From positions 62,001 through 126,000 of the forward strand of contig JABCPU010000005.1 in assembly GCA_016800925.1 (NCBI GenBank): 64,000 nt of DNA, read 5' to 3'. The position numbers were made by a program, and so were the translations under genes. Positions within the stretch are counted from its first letter, which is position 1. Each line of letters starts with the position of its first letter. The notes below the pieces were generated by a model, which worked only from the letters and a program-made list of their open reading frames with translations, was not told the origin of the DNA and did not search any database. This DNA comes from Suillus spraguei (lineage: Eukaryota > Basidiomycota > Agaricomycetes > Boletales > Suillaceae). Shown piece by piece: positions 22,844 to 36,566 of this stretch.

Positions 22844-23242
22844 TCACAACCCTTTGCGGAAAACAGCCTGAGCAGCCTCTGCTAATGCAAGTTCCTTCGC
22901 CTCCTCCTCGGCCTGAGAGCAATGTCAAAAAGGATAAGATGATGTATAAAACGTGGAAACTCGCAGTTGTCTGTTCGCGCTGCTTTGCTTCGGCTTCTTT
23001 CAATGCCATGTACTATGATAGTCGATGTGAGTCCTCATATGCTAACTAGCCAATGCTAAGGTTTTCTCACCTCTGCACAAATTGCGTCAAAAACTTAGGG
23101 CGAGATTGATGGTATACATTATCTCACCTCTCCCTTTGGCCAGTGTTTCGCGGTGCACGGCATAGCCCATGAACAGTCCATACACGCTTAGTGCAGCCAG
23201 TCCACTGACGAAAGTGCGGTGCAGGACGTCTGTTATCATCAT
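22844..23242 (-). CDS. small mitochondrial COX14-like assembly protein
   Basis: Exon 1 (23128-23242) encodes MMITDVLHRTFVSGLAALSVYGLFMGYAVHRETLAKGR. It is a short N-terminus with the (V/I)TDxLHR signature, one membrane helix and a basic patch, as in fungal COX14 proteins that assist cytochrome c oxidase (complex IV) assembly in the inner membrane. The last exon (ending 22844) encodes AEEEAKELALAEAAQAVFRKGL, an acidic-to-amphipathic helical tail. The middle is tricky: two well-formed introns (55 nt, and 58 or 75 nt) leave only AG between them, a 2-nt micro-exon. The alternative is a 23-nt exon after a 34-nt intron. Total length is about 75-85 residues, as expected for the family. An upstream exon cannot be excluded. 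Confidence 0.55.
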
Positions 23243-23738
23243 CTTGCCCGGCCTGTGGACTGCAATAATAGAGTTCGAAAGTGTGGAAGCAGTGGTTTGG
23301 TGTTATGTAAATGCACGACCCCCCGATTGAAGCTACTAGGTTCTCCAATCCAGTGCCGATAATTCACATTGCAATCATTGCTCGTTTATTTTTTTTGCTC
23401 TCTCCCACATCACGTTAACATGTTTGGTGTTCAAGGTTCGACATACAGGCTTCGTGAAGACGCCGTACTTTGTTCTAATGAAATAAGTAAACTAGTCATT
23501 GAAAGACCCAAGAGGTTCAAGCATCCAACTCGCACAACTAATTATCGGAGCGGACAAGGTTTCCGAGGCTACTTAGTTTCCGCCACGGCTTGGTAGCCGA
23601 ATGGTGATGGAATGGCAACAGGGCATCGCACACTCTTGTTGAACTGTTGCCGCCCATTCAAGTAAGTGCTCGTTGGTTGGGAGCACCGCAGCATAACTGG
23701 TCTCCTTTGTAAAATCCACTAATCGGTATGTCATTACC
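23243..23738. other. intergenic region
   Basis: About 500 bp between the COX14-like gene and the peptidase relic. A 75-codon plus-strand frame at 23369-23596 is not recognisable. Nothing else seen. Confidence 0.35.
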
Positions 23739-25054
23739 AGCTGGGATGCTGAAGAGGCCAGTGCGAATAGTCTTAGTTATATCAGCAGCTTTCCTTATCC
23801 ATATCTGCCACAGTACGGCCTCATCGGAAGCACTGAGTGGGGTGAGGATTTCGCCGACTAGATCCAGGAGTCCTATATCAACGTCGGTATGTTGATTGTG
23901 TCCATATTGTGTATGTGTTGTCTGCTTGCAGTTGGTGACAGACAATCAGTTTCTCGCTGGGAGACTGCTGTTGCTCCTACTCTCGTTCACCTTATCCAGC
24001 GCTCCGTGCAAGACGTCCCTCACCCTACTGATTCCCAAAAGACCCCGTGGGATGCTCATTTTGACCTTGGTCCTTGCAAAGGCCCCATGGATGCTGAATT
24101 TGCTCACGTGTGGGATACAAAAACCTCGAATGAACCACCAATTGGCCCACTGGGATCAGGAAGTGATTACACAGTCTTCTCAAAGACACTTCGTCTCTTA
24201 TTTTATACTCTCGCGGGACACTCAGCTTAATGTGTCATTATAGGTTGCTAGCTCTGACCAGGGCTTTTTTGATACCCCGACAGATGCGCCATACCATTGT
24301 CACCCTATCTATGACTCGCAGATGTGGTAAGAGATGTACGCAGATCCAGGTTTCCACAAGCATGTTTGTTACGCATTCATCATCCTCGCGTTCGCTGACC
24401 TTACTAAGTTGTTGTCGCGCAGAATTTGGGTCTGTTGACATTGCGTCTCACAGTTCCATAATCCTCCCTCTAAACACCATATAATATGCGTTTGAGCTTG
24501 ACTTCGAGTCTACTTACCATGAAGATATTCTGCCGAATCCGTCCCCCCTCAGGAGGGTCATTGCAAAGCTGCTGCTGAGAGGGCTTTTCATAAGGCTTTG
24601 AAGAAAGTCAGTCGTGTTTGCAATCCCCGCATTGTTTGGCGGATCATCCAATGGATCGAGGAGCATCTCTATATTGTGCACGGGAAGTCCAAGACCTGAG
24701 GGGATGTCGGCTGTAACAGAGTCAGGGTTCTCGGAAACGGATATCTGCAAGTCGCGCGTGACAACGGGCCGCTGTGTGATTCACAAGGGCCGCTAAGAGT
24801 GTCAGAGCTGCCGATCAAAAACTCATGGCATTTGAACGCGGATTTCTCTCTGAGGATGGCATTAGGGATAGGGAATGGTACAGACATTTGGGATTGCTCC
24901 CGGGAAACACCTTGGTAAGCTCCTCTGTGGTACTGCTGTGCAGTCTAGCTAATTATTTTAAACTGGGTACGCGCCAACGACACTACCAGAAGCCATTGTA
25001 TATGATGAGGATCACGAACTTACCGAGTACGAGGCTTGTCATGATCCCGAGTAA
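23739..25054 (+). pseudogene. M28 metallopeptidase (glutamate carboxypeptidase II-like) pseudogene
   Basis: Plus-strand pieces follow the order of the NAALADase/transferrin-receptor-like family: SWDAEEASANS (a Zn-ligand glutamate region), YGLIGSTEWGEDFAD, a stop (TAG) instead of Trp, QESYINVDVG, FAHVWDTKTSNEPPIGPLGSGSDY, SSDQGFFDTPTDAPYH, IYDSQMW then stop. Later come the dimerisation-domain tail pieces RGFLSEDGIRDREWYRHLG and GYAPTTLPEAIVYDEDHELTEYEA, ending with a TAA at 25054. At least three stops and frame changes break it, and the N-terminal protease-associated part is missing. Intact relatives are vacuolar or secreted-pathway carboxypeptidases. Confidence 0.75.
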
Positions 25055-25307
25055 ATAAGCAGACATCGCAATTCGTAAGTACAATTAGTATGTGCCTTGA
25101 AGGAAATCCTTACACGGTAGAGAGAACCACGTATTTTTCACGCGCATGCCGCACTGATGTGACTCAATACTACGTGCCTGGACACTTTGATCTGACAGAT
25201 CCCTTCCTACATACTTTGTAGGGTCAGCAATATATAGTTTGATAGATAGCACTGGGAAGAAGCAACGATACAAACAACCTAAGCATCTACAGAATACGAG
25301 GTGGCCA
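25055..25307. other. short intergenic region
   Basis: 253 bp between the peptidase relic and the SWR1 3' end; no feature recognised. Confidence 0.3.
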
Positions 25308-25357
25308 TCATAGTCGCCAATCTCTGAAGAAGTCGTAATCCATCCGGACAAAACTAA

Positions 25358-28300
25358 TCATGTAGTCCGACACCGCCCCTCCTTCGTCCTCTTCTCTGCA
25401 ACTTGATCCATTTCGGAAACATCCAACATTTCCTTAGTAGGCTGTCCTTCCTCTGCATTATTTGCTAACCTGCCTTCGTTTAGGGAAGCATCTATTTCTC
25501 CCTCAGCACCGAAGTCAGCTTGGTCAGCGCCTTCCATGACGTCTTCTTCTCTCGCGGCCACAGCAGCAGCATGGACATCTTCCTTGTCCTCAAATTCAAC
25601 CAACGCCTTCGACAAAGCTCCTTGGTCATCAAACAGGGATCGCCAGTCAAATTCGCCCTTTTGGATGACGAGATCGTCCAAAGAACGCTTCTGGTTAGCT
25701 TTCAACAGCATGGCTTCCTCAACAGTATGTGCAGAGATAAATCGGTAAATGTGGACGTCTCTTATCTGACCAATGCGATGAGCACTGAGAAAAGGTTCGA
25801 TCACTTATGAACGATTTAGGCATTAAGGAAGCATCTTACCGATCCTCGCACTGTTTGTCCATTTGGGGGTTGAAGTCGCTATCATAGAAGATGACGGTGT
25901 CTGCTCCAGTAAGACTGTTGAGGTAGTTAGCAATCAATAGACGAGGAAATCTACAAATACTTACTTGATACCTACTCCACCCGACCGAGAGGAAGAAATG
26001 AAGCAAAAAATCCTGGAGTCTGCATTGAACCGCTCAGTGATATATTGCCTGTCTTCGATTTTGGTGGCTCCATCAAGACGAAGATAGAGATAGCCATGAA
26101 AGTTGAGAAAAATTTCCAGGATATCCAAAATCCTCGTCATCTGCGTGAAGATGAGAACACGATGTCCTTCCAACTTCCTCTGTCGGAGAAGGCGACTAAG
26201 TTCCTGCAATTTGCCACAATCGTATTGAAGAAGGGATGGATCTGGGAACGCTATCTGCAGCTTGACGCTCGCGTGATGCAGGACGCTATCGAAGTCCGAC
26301 GACTGACGAGATATGATATGCTCGCATCCTGCCAGGGCGAAACGAGGTAGGTCCAAAGCAACTGCGGCTGGAGTGACAAAAGCGAACCTTTCGACCGCAG
26401 GTTGTAGCTCTTTAGTCCGGTCTGCGAAAGTCTTGACCGCCGAATGAAGAGGCAGAGCCGTGTCCATGAAGCGATGACCGATATCTAATGCGGAAAGGGG
26501 GAGGATTGGTCGATGACACTGTTTAGCAATAGTCAGCAGCTCTCGGCTGTAGACCGGCAACCGGGTACAGCGCAGGTTATCGAGATAACCTATCTGCGCC
26601 CAGCGCGCTACTTGTGCAACCCGCTGTTGGTATGCATGATAAGCACGGTATCCTTGAACAGTACGAGTGTCCTTTGGCGGCGGCTCCTCAGGCATTTCTG
26701 AGATGAGTGGGAGCCGATGCGTCGCATCAAGGCGCCGCGTTTCCAGAGCAGAAAGTAGAGGTACATTTTGCTGATCGATAAACCGCAGGCCAAGAAGATC
26801 AAGATTAATACAACCTTCATCACTCGTCCGAAGAAGCTCTCGTCGAACTAATAACTCCTTGATTTCGAAATCTGCGGCAACAGAACGCGTCATAGCGAAA
26901 GATGTCACGATCGGACGAACTTCAAAAAGATCCGGATGATTACAGACTTTGCGGAGCTGCATGAGAATATTTGCGATCTTCTGGTACACACCAGATTGCA
27001 GGGCATCCCTGGTATGCGCACGATCCATGAACTCGTCGTAGAGAAACCGCTGCCGCTTCGATAAGGGGCACAGAACGAGGTGCTCATATTTGCTCGGGAG
27101 CTCTTTCTCGACGTCACGTTTGAGACGGCGGAGCAGATAGGGACGGAGAACTGTGTGGAGTTTAGTCACGCGTTGCATATTTTCGTCATCCAATAGGGTG
27201 CCCATTTCAATTGCTTTCTCCAAGGGATCTACGTATCAGAAGTAAGCAATGATCCATCACACCCAAAAACGCGAGCATGCATACTTGAAAACCACTCGCC
27301 AAACTCTTTTAGGTTGGCGAAGTTGGTACCAGACATCAGGAATTGCAAAAGTGCCCATAACTCAGTCAGATTATTTTGTAGGGGGGTGCCAGTCAGGAGA
27401 AGACGCCGAAAGGAGCGAAACATTAACAGAATATTCCATCGTTGGGACTTGAAATTTTTGATCATATGGGCTTCATCCAGTATCATGTAGTACCAAGCTT
27501 TGCGCTTGAATATGTGAGCATCGCGACTGGCGAGCGTGTATGAAGTTATGCAAACATTAAAGTGGTGCTTGTTGTACCACCCTTGGCGGAGCTCCTTGCG
27601 GCGTTTTGTTGATCCGTGATAACTCAAAGTTTTGAATCCAGGCAGAAACTTCTTGAATTCCATTTCCCAGTTTAGGAGGACACTTGTCGGGACGATCTGG
27701 ATGGCCGGTTAGTAAAGTAAAGAGCAAGACGTGAATCACGTACAATAAGATGCGGACCCCATATTCCACGGTCACAAGCTAGATGAGCAAGAAGCGATAT
27801 CGTCTGTATAGTTTTCCTATTCAATGGAGTGAGCTAACGCGTGAAGCGGGGAACCCAAAAGCATACCCCAATCCCATTTCATCAGCAAGTATACCGTTTA
27901 AATTGTTAACATGGAGACTTGCAAGCCACTCCAAACCGGACTGCTGGTATGGACGGAGGACACCTCGTAATAACACGGGAACTTTTACCTTGTCTTCAGT
28001 ATCCCAATGGACCGGAGCAACGGCATACGGTCTGAGATAGTCTGGTATGTTGTCCTCCTGTTGATGGACGTCCTCTGCTTCGTCCAGCAACTCAGACCCA
28101 TCGACTTCCATACCAAAGGCTGGGGATAGGAGGCGCGAAGATGGTGTTTCGATCGCTGAGAAGCTCACACCATCGTCTTTCGTCTCGACTCTGGTGACTT
28201 GACTCATATCAACATCATCAGCACCTGAAGCCAAAGTGTCCGAAGCAGATTCGTTAACTGTTATCTTCATCCCCTTATTGCTATCAAAATTCGATTCAGG

Positions 28301-30689
28301 TTCCTCTTCATGACCAGTCATAGTGCTAGCTGGTGAAGGCAGGTCGTTGAAACTCTCGAAATGAGGAGATTTGTAGTCTTCGGTCGTCTGCCCGTGCAAA
28401 ACTGAGTCGGAGTCAGTGGGAGTCTCCTGAGACATCGGTAGGCCGAAAGGGAAAAGCAAAGGTGACTCCACGGCCGCAACAGACAAGACCGCCTCCGACT
28501 CTTCTTCATCCATCTCGACATCCACTAGATTGGCACTAGCTTGGGAGGTGGCGCTCGAAGTATCATCAACTTCAGACCGAGGGAGTGATGGCCCCAGTAA
28601 CGCCGACGCAGTGGTTCCATTCTCATCTTCCTCCTCTTCATCACCATCTTCGTCTTCACCCTCAGTGCTATCATCTTCCTCGGCATTCTCTGTATCTCGG
28701 TCACTCGCCTGCGGTGAAATTTGCCGCTCCACACCATCCGCATCTCCTTCGTCCACTTCAGATTCCGAATTTTCCGAGCCTTCAGAGTCGAATCCTGGTT
28801 CCAGGAAGTGACCAGAAACACTGCTCGATCTACTGCGAGACATATCACCTCTAGCAAGTTCTGCTTGCTGAGTTTCCAATATATGGCCAGACCGATTGAG
28901 GATAGCATCCAGATGCTCATGACCACGGCGCCTTTCCTCAGCTTCCGCGCGTAGTCGATGTTGTTCTCGAATGTGCTATGTAGTGAACAATTGAAATCAA
29001 TATCCCCGAAACAAGAATGTGGTGCGTACGAAGACAGCCTTTTTCCATTCACTAGTGACCATCTTGATAGTTGCCTTTGCCAAAGCACGAAGTCTTCTTT
29101 CTTCGTGCATTTTTGCCTTATCCTCTCGTTGCGCTCGTTGATCCCAATACGCCTTAATGCGGGTCGATATCTGCGCAGCGATAACTCGACCTTTCACCTG
29201 CTCCCGTCGGGAGCGTTGAGTAATGGCTTCTAAGACCACATCCCAAGTGTCACGACCTTGCTTCGGTTCGTGAATGCTTACGCCACCTCTTGTTTTGGAC
29301 ATCTCATTGAAGGTTGCGTTGTCAACAATGAGCCGACCCTGTTGCCGGAAGCTTTCCATCTTGTCCAATAGCGCAGCCTTCTTCTGAGCCATGAGATTTA
29401 GATCGTCCTCGCGTAGGTCTGAGTCATTGATGGAGACATATGAGTCCAAAAATCTGGGGAGCGAGGAATGGAATCGAGGTCGAGGAGGTTGCTGGCGTGG
29501 ATTAGAGTACAGTGGAGGTGGTGGTCGCACTATGAGCTTGACGCGTCTGATATTAATTTGTGATTGTGGCGGTTCAACTTCCTTGGGAAGTTGAAAAAGT
29601 GTTAATGGTTCTCGTATCATAGCTGGAGGATGTCGCTGGAAGATGTTTGGACGAGGAGACTGCAAAGAGGTAATCAACACTCACTAAAGACTTGCGACGG
29701 GCAGAAATCTGGGAGGAATCCGTCAAAATATCATCTGGCCTGGTTGACTTGTGCCCTAAGACATTAGGAATCTCCGCCACATCAGATGCGAGTCCGTCCT
29801 GGAATTTCCGCTTCTTTTTTGCAGAAGGGGGAGCAGCGGAAGATCCCGTGGGGGAAGCAACAGTGATATTCCTCTTCTTTCCACGTACAGGTCCCATGGA
29901 GATAGAAGTCTCGCCATCCACAGGCAAAATCGGAGCCAGAGCTCGAAGTTTCGGAGGCTGAGATATAGGTTGCCTTTTCCCAGGCTTGCTCGGCGTGACC
30001 GATTCAATGGGTGCGGTACCATTGACGGGATCAACCGCCTTCTGTTTCCCTTTCGATTTAACGGAGAGGAGTAATTCCGAATCGGTGTGCACTTGAGAAG
30101 TCGTGGAAGCTAAAAGTGGTGTAGTGAGGTTTTGAACGCGCTCAATGTGAGCCCTCCTTGTAGTACGCGATGGACCTGCCGACGTAGAGGCTTTTTCAAG
30201 TAGGTCGTAGTCCGACTTATACTGTGAAGTCATTCCGTAAGTGTCATAATCTTCGTGTCCTTCCTCCCGACGCACCTTCTGAAACACGATTGAATTATCC
30301 TGCTTTGCAATCTGGGAACCAATGAGTGCCAAAAAAAATGGGGGCTCAAAAGAGCTTACAGTCGGGTCATATTCAATGAGAGTCACGAACTTCTCCAAGT
30401 GAAAAACCTCCCGCACCTGGTCCGAATATGAAACAATGGACTCCCTTGGTGACATAGATAAACTCACCATCGTATCGTGTGTGTCCATAATTTGATCCAA
30501 TTCAGCCTGTCTTTCCAGTAGCATTGTTGTCCTTTCAACAGCAACATCCTCCTGTGACACCAACTGCGCACCCTTGGTTACCCCATTCCGTCTACCACGG
30601 CCCTGCCTTTTCCCGTTCCCCAAGCCACCCTTAGCACCCTTCTCGCTCTTCCTCGATGACGCTGACCATTTTGAATGTTTTGTCGGCAT
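25358..30689 (-). CDS. SWR1: SWR1-type chromatin remodelling ATPase
   Basis: Catalytic subunit of the complex that swaps H2A for H2A.Z in nucleosomes. N-terminal Lys/Arg-rich part from MPTKHSKW (30687-30689), then the HSA domain around [23 protein letters not shown] (about 29000-29250), a long acidic stretch (28570-28800) and the Snf2 ATPase. The ATPase shows [30 protein letters not shown] (Walker A across an intron), [15 protein letters not shown] (DEAH box) and [20 protein letters not shown] long insertion (26370-27000) typical of the SWR1/INO80 class precedes the helicase C domain with [32 protein letters not shown] and AHRIGQ. The conserved end (VSDYMISFV...FFRDWRL) lies in the -1 frame, reaching 25308; the frame as read stops at 25358. 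A start at 30723-30725 is also possible. Confidence 0.93.
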
Positions 30690-31192
30690 GTTTCGCAGCC
30701 ATAAACGAATATACGCCGCTAGCACCTAGCCTTAGCGCCCACACAAGTCGATCTCCTCAAATTCTTAACGGTTTGACGAGCTTCTTGGACCTCTGGGCCA
30801 GTGGAAAAGAATGGTGCCCGACTGGTGAAAAATTACGAGACTAGATTCTGAACTAGCTGATCGTTCAAGGTATCGGGGAAACGGCAGCCCATTTTTCGAC
30901 ATGATGTTGATGTTTGTTCTGAACAAATAGGAATGCGAGCGAGATGATGACGCTGTAATAATTGGACACGTTCCTGCGGCAGTTGTAAAACTAAAAATCA
31001 CACTCAAGATGACGTTGCTAATACTCGAATTGGAGAACAAACAAGAGGGGTTCTACTGGGAACAACCCATGACTGGTATACAATGTACAGCACGCAGGGC
31101 GTCGGCGTGTCTGGGTATTACAACAACAAATGCAGGTGATGGATCCTTGGCAAAAATAATGTAATGATAACTGAAAAGAAACAAAGTCCCAT
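30690..31192. other. intergenic, SWR1 promoter side
   Basis: About 500 bp separating SWR1 from the 3' end of the PKA gene, both on the minus strand. An antisense 91-codon frame (30765-31040) is not protein-like. No TATA box evident. Confidence 0.4.
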
Positions 31193-32613
<1,421 letters not shown>

Positions 32614-33836
32614 TCGCTTGATCATGCGCCAGAGTAATGGAGTATAGAAAGAGGAGACTGAGCACAGACTATGGCGCACAGGACTGAAAGAAAAATGATG
32701 AGAACCTCGTGGTCAATCAAAGTCACACAAACTTAACATGTAAGCAAGCGCTCTTGAGTCTACAACTAGATTGCATTGTTCTTACCAAACAAGTTGCAAA
32801 CAAAAACCATGATTTGAATACAACAACTCATTGTTCGACCATCTCCTGAACGACGGCCACTGTTGTGCACACGTTCTGTCAACCCAGTTCTGAATGTCAA
32901 AGTTCATCTTAGACACCGACTACACTGCATTTGATTGATCAGGTCAGGGCTTGATCTGGTGCGACTACATCATGAGGTGGTCACCTGTAGGGCCCGGGTG
33001 TAACAACTACTAGCAGGACTTTCAACCTCACGAAACCAATGTTGGCGCCATCAAGAGCGCCCGGTACGTCCTGTGCTCAGTGTCCCAACAAGTATTGCCA
33101 GTTCAGAAACATGCAAACGGCATCACAATGTACACCAGTCGGCGCAACAACTTGGTAACAATAAACTAGGGTAGCTCAACGTCGCACACGAGTGTGACGA
33201 CTAGCTTCCCTGGGTTACGCGGTCCGTGTGCCCATCTCTAACATGTTTGTAGAAGGCCATAGTCGACTCTCACGTTCGTGTTAACATTCTAACCAGAACC
33301 CCCTCGGATGGTCAGCTGGGAAGGTCCCGCAAGGTACAATTTAACTCAAGTCTTGTGAATACTGAGTAATTTCGAGCCTGCCACACCCCACTGTATGCAT
33401 CACCGAGTCGTAATCAGTACCCAGTGATAGTAATGTGTCGTAGAGACGGAAAAATATAAACTACACGCACGTAGTATTACTAGTAAAATACCATAGCAGC
33501 AAGTCACTACGACCTCGGTAAAACAAAGTCCTAAGGACTCTTCCAGTTCCTGGAACTCGTAATTATGGTATTATAGTGCCGTCACACAACACTAGAGTTC
33601 AGTAGCAAATTTCTACATCCGCCCCACCACCGATGTGTTTTATAATCGTGCTATATGACCTACAAGTTGTATCCGTACTCACCCAACGGTTGAACAACTT
33701 GAACAAAGTTTTTCAGTATTGAGGTTGCTCTGAATCACACCTCGGTCCTGACTCGCATTACATGTTTCTGTTCTTGAATAACTTTTTTGGTAAGTCGAGT
33801 TCTGTTGGGTTTCGAACGACGTCTCCCGCTTCCAGG
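32614..33836. other. intergenic region
   Basis: About 1.2 kb, upstream of both the PKA gene (minus) and the DUF829 gene (plus), so a likely shared promoter region. No gene, RNA or clear repeat recognised. Confidence 0.4.
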
Positions 33837-35042
33837 ATGATCGCCCCTCGGTTTGCAGCTGGTAAAAAATATCAGTTGTTGGTGCCTGGCAGACTCACCC
33901 AAACGCCCGCGCGCGTCTTTTACTTTTCGTTTACCAGTACGAAGTCTGTCGACAGTTCGTTTTCTGGAAGGATTCCGTACGGTTGGCACAGGGATACATC
34001 TCCGGGATATCCACGAACGATGTCAGGATACTAAAGCTCCAAAGTGAGTCAGCGTTCGTTATTTAGCAAGATAGCTGATGAAGATTCTCTAGCGTCGTTT
34101 TGATATTTGGATGGCGTAAATTCCCAAATTTTGTTCTTGTAGTCCATGTCTAATTATTGGCCACAGTAGGAGCACATCCTAGGCAACTGCGGGATTATAC
34201 CAGTGCATACGCTAAAATATACCCCAAAGCGTCTCAGATTGTTGTTCAGTGCAATCCCGACTTGCTCTGGACTACAAGCAGTGCTAGGGTGAGCGCCTCA
34301 CAGCAATCGCTCACTGTTGTCATGTGGCCTCACAATCGAAAGTCACGGAGGCTCAAACCTGTCATCGACGCCTTAGAAGTGCTGCATTGCTTACCATCTT
34401 CCACTCCTGCCAAACGGCCTGCGCGAATACTTACTCATGTGTTCTCAAATGGTGGGTTCTCACCGGTCGAACTTTGAAAAAGCTAAACCCTGTACGGCAA
34501 CCCCAGGAGGTTCTCTGCAAATGACACTTCTTGGACGTATGCTGCAACGGAAATATGGTTCCACACCAGTTTTAGGGTTGTCTGCGAGCGCATTAATCCT
34601 CGATTCGTGCCCAGCAGTGGGTAACCTAAAGTCAATCAAACTCGCTGTTAGAACTGTTATCCGGAACCCAATTGCCAGATACATTGTATTCGCAATTGTA
34701 CACATAACACACTCTGTCTGCTTCGGACTTTCTTTGCTGTTCGGTAAGCAAATGATTATGCTGGAAAACCTCCAAATCGAAATGTGGAATCCCCGCATCC
34801 TGTCATGGATGGACCTCCACACACCCCGTCTCTACCTTTTTTCGCGCAAGGATACATTGATTTCATGGCGAGAGGTCACACGACATGCCGAGACTGCGAA
34901 GGAGCGTGGAATGGATGTGCGTTGCGAGCTGTTTGAAGAGAGCGCACATGTAGCGCATGCCCGGGTTGAGCCAGAGAGGTATTGGTCTTCAATTCAGGAG
35001 GTTTGGGCTGTCACAACCAGGGAGAAAAGCGAGGATTCTTAG
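33837..35042 (+). CDS. DUF829 (PaxU/TMEM53-like) alpha/beta hydrolase-fold protein
   Basis: An exon ending TKAPN (34043) joins to VVLIFGWLGAHPRQLRDYTSAYAKIYP, the family's N-terminal strand and nucleotide-like turn. A middle part with PVIDALEVLHCLPS and LTHVFSNG follows, then LSASALILDSCPAVG and a hydrophobic stretch (YIVFAIVHITHSVCFGLSLLFG). The end reads TPRLYLFSRKDTLISWREV, FEESAHVAH and a charged tail. The order matches DUF829 proteins (human TMEM53, fungal PaxU), which sit at the nuclear/ER membrane and whose activity is not established. The FSNG-to-GSLQ junction needs an intron starting gtgggt at about 34452, with a CAGGAG acceptor. The exact start is unsure: the first exon lacks a clean ATG unless 33837 is used with a very short 31-nt intron. 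Confidence 0.7.
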
Positions 35043-35355
35043 TTATATAATTCTTGAAATTTGTCCAAAGGTCGTATTTTCACCACTCACACGCATTACC
35101 AAGGGCGGCCTTGAGCGAGACCCAGTAGACCGCGGTACTTCATTATTACACTATCATTACGATACTGGTGTGCTGAACCTATATCTACTGAACAGTGATC
35201 ATATATATGCTAAGTACTAAGTATGTCATATCATCATACTGACGAAATGGTTGCACAAGGAATGGGATGACTGCAGAAATCACGCTACAAGGGGTTTCAA
35301 TGCATTCAATCAAAAGTAATACACTCATGTTGCTTTGCGCAAACCTGATTGCATA
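35043..35355. other. convergent 3' region
   Basis: 313 bp between convergent genes; holds both 3' untranslated regions presumably. Nothing else seen. Confidence 0.4.
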
Positions 35356-36566
35356 TTATTTCAACGATTTAGACAAGTCAGCAATTGCCAACTCACTAGG
35401 TTCCCAACCCAAATGTCGTAACTTTCCGCTCTCAACATTGTTAATGAATTGCGTCATCATCTTTTCGTACGGCTTGAACATGGCATTGAACTCGTCATGT
35501 GTGGAGGGCTTGCGTGATGAGCCTGGACGATGTGATGTGATGCTATGGTGTATGTCTTTTACCAATTGCTTTACTGGAGATGGTGTTGTCGTAGGAACAT
35601 CACGCAGCTGAAACACATTCAGTTGCAGAATGTGCTATGGTTGCTGCAAGTAATACTCACAGGTCTGGGTCCATCGAAAGAAGGTTTTCGCATAAACGGC
35701 GGATTCCGTTCATCAAGCACGTCTGCACCCACCTTCGCCTGCTGTGGAAAGCTTATGTGGGACACGGGTGCTGTGTGCGTTGGCCACTGTTTGCTCAATA
35801 AAGGACTTATCGGGTAAGGCTCCTCCTTTGTTGCAATCAGTGGCAATGACATGTTGCGAGCATGAGCAGGTGATGGTGATCTTGCAGGTGTAGGAAGATG
35901 AGGAAGTGGTGCGGTGGGTGATACACTTATAGACTGTTCCGAAGTCCCTCGCAGTGGTGCGGCCTTTGCTTGATGGTATAAGACCCACTTGCTTACTTGC
36001 TCGGGTTCTGCCTTGACACACACGGACCAGATGTCAATCATCTCTTTCTTGGGGAACGGATTGTTTCGTAGCAACGGCCTCAGTATGTCGAGTTGCTCTG
36101 TTGTGAAATTCGCGAATACTATTCGGCAAGATCATGGCGTAAATCAAGGGTGCATATATGCGCGTGTTCGGGAACAAGAACACGCACGGATACTGTCATC
36201 ATCTTGAATTGATTTCTTCTTTGTGGTGTTGCGGTAGCGCGCAAACCACAAGGTTATATGTTTAGTATCGACGTGTCCACACCCGTGCAAGCGTCGCACC
36301 CGGTCGAGTAAGTGTTGTCTTTGGTGCGAATCCGGGTACATCGAAACATGCTCAGCAAAATCTGGATAAAAAGGGTCAGCGCGTCTCTAGCACAACTGTT
36401 TCTGACATGCCACGATGTCTTAGAGAAGCACAGCTGGGCGAATTTTGTGTGAGTGGATCGAGGACGACTTACCCTTCAGGAGCTTTCTAGCTTCCAGGCC
36501 CAGTCGATGTCGATGACGTTTTGCACCCGCTGCCGATGTCTCGGCGTGTTGAGAATCTCCCTCCAT
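35356..36566 (-). CDS. protein with two homeodomain-like DNA-binding domains
   Basis: Start at 36564-36566 (MEGDSQHAETSAAGAKRHRHRL). After an intron of about 115 nt comes FAEHVSMYPDSHQRQHLLDRVRR ending in HITLWFARYRNTTKKK, the helix-3 pattern WFxxxRN of a divergent homeodomain. A further intron leads to FANFTTEQLDILRPLLRNNPFPKKEMIDIWSVCV followed by VSKWVLYHQAKAA. This second segment has the helix-turn-helix spacing but lacks the WF-N-R signature. The rest is Ser/Pro-rich (SVSPTAPLPHLPTPARSPSPAHA) with a C-terminal region ending LGWEPSELAIADLSKSLK. It is probably a nuclear transcription factor. It is not one of the mating-type HD1/HD2 pair by layout, since there is no paired partner and no adjacent MIP gene. 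Targets are unknown. Confidence 0.6.

Noticed and set aside
24514..24887. Antisense ORFs of 72-78 codons
   Set aside because: They run opposite to the M28 peptidase relic, whose plus-strand motifs explain the region.
28530..28954. Ser/Pro/His-rich plus-strand ORFs
   Set aside because: They are shadows of the acidic, Ser/Glu/Asp-rich region of SWR1 on the other strand.
33735..33989. Basic antisense ORF and a tRNA-like GGTTTCGAAC stretch at about 33808
   Set aside because: The T-arm-like sequence has no pairing stem and no A box at the right distance; the ORF overlaps the DUF829 first exon in the opposite direction and is Arg/Lys-rich by composition only.
35356..36566. Idea that the homeodomain gene is a mating-type (HD) locus
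   Set aside because: No divergent HD1/HD2 pair and no mitochondrial intermediate peptidase gene nearby, which normally mark the locus.
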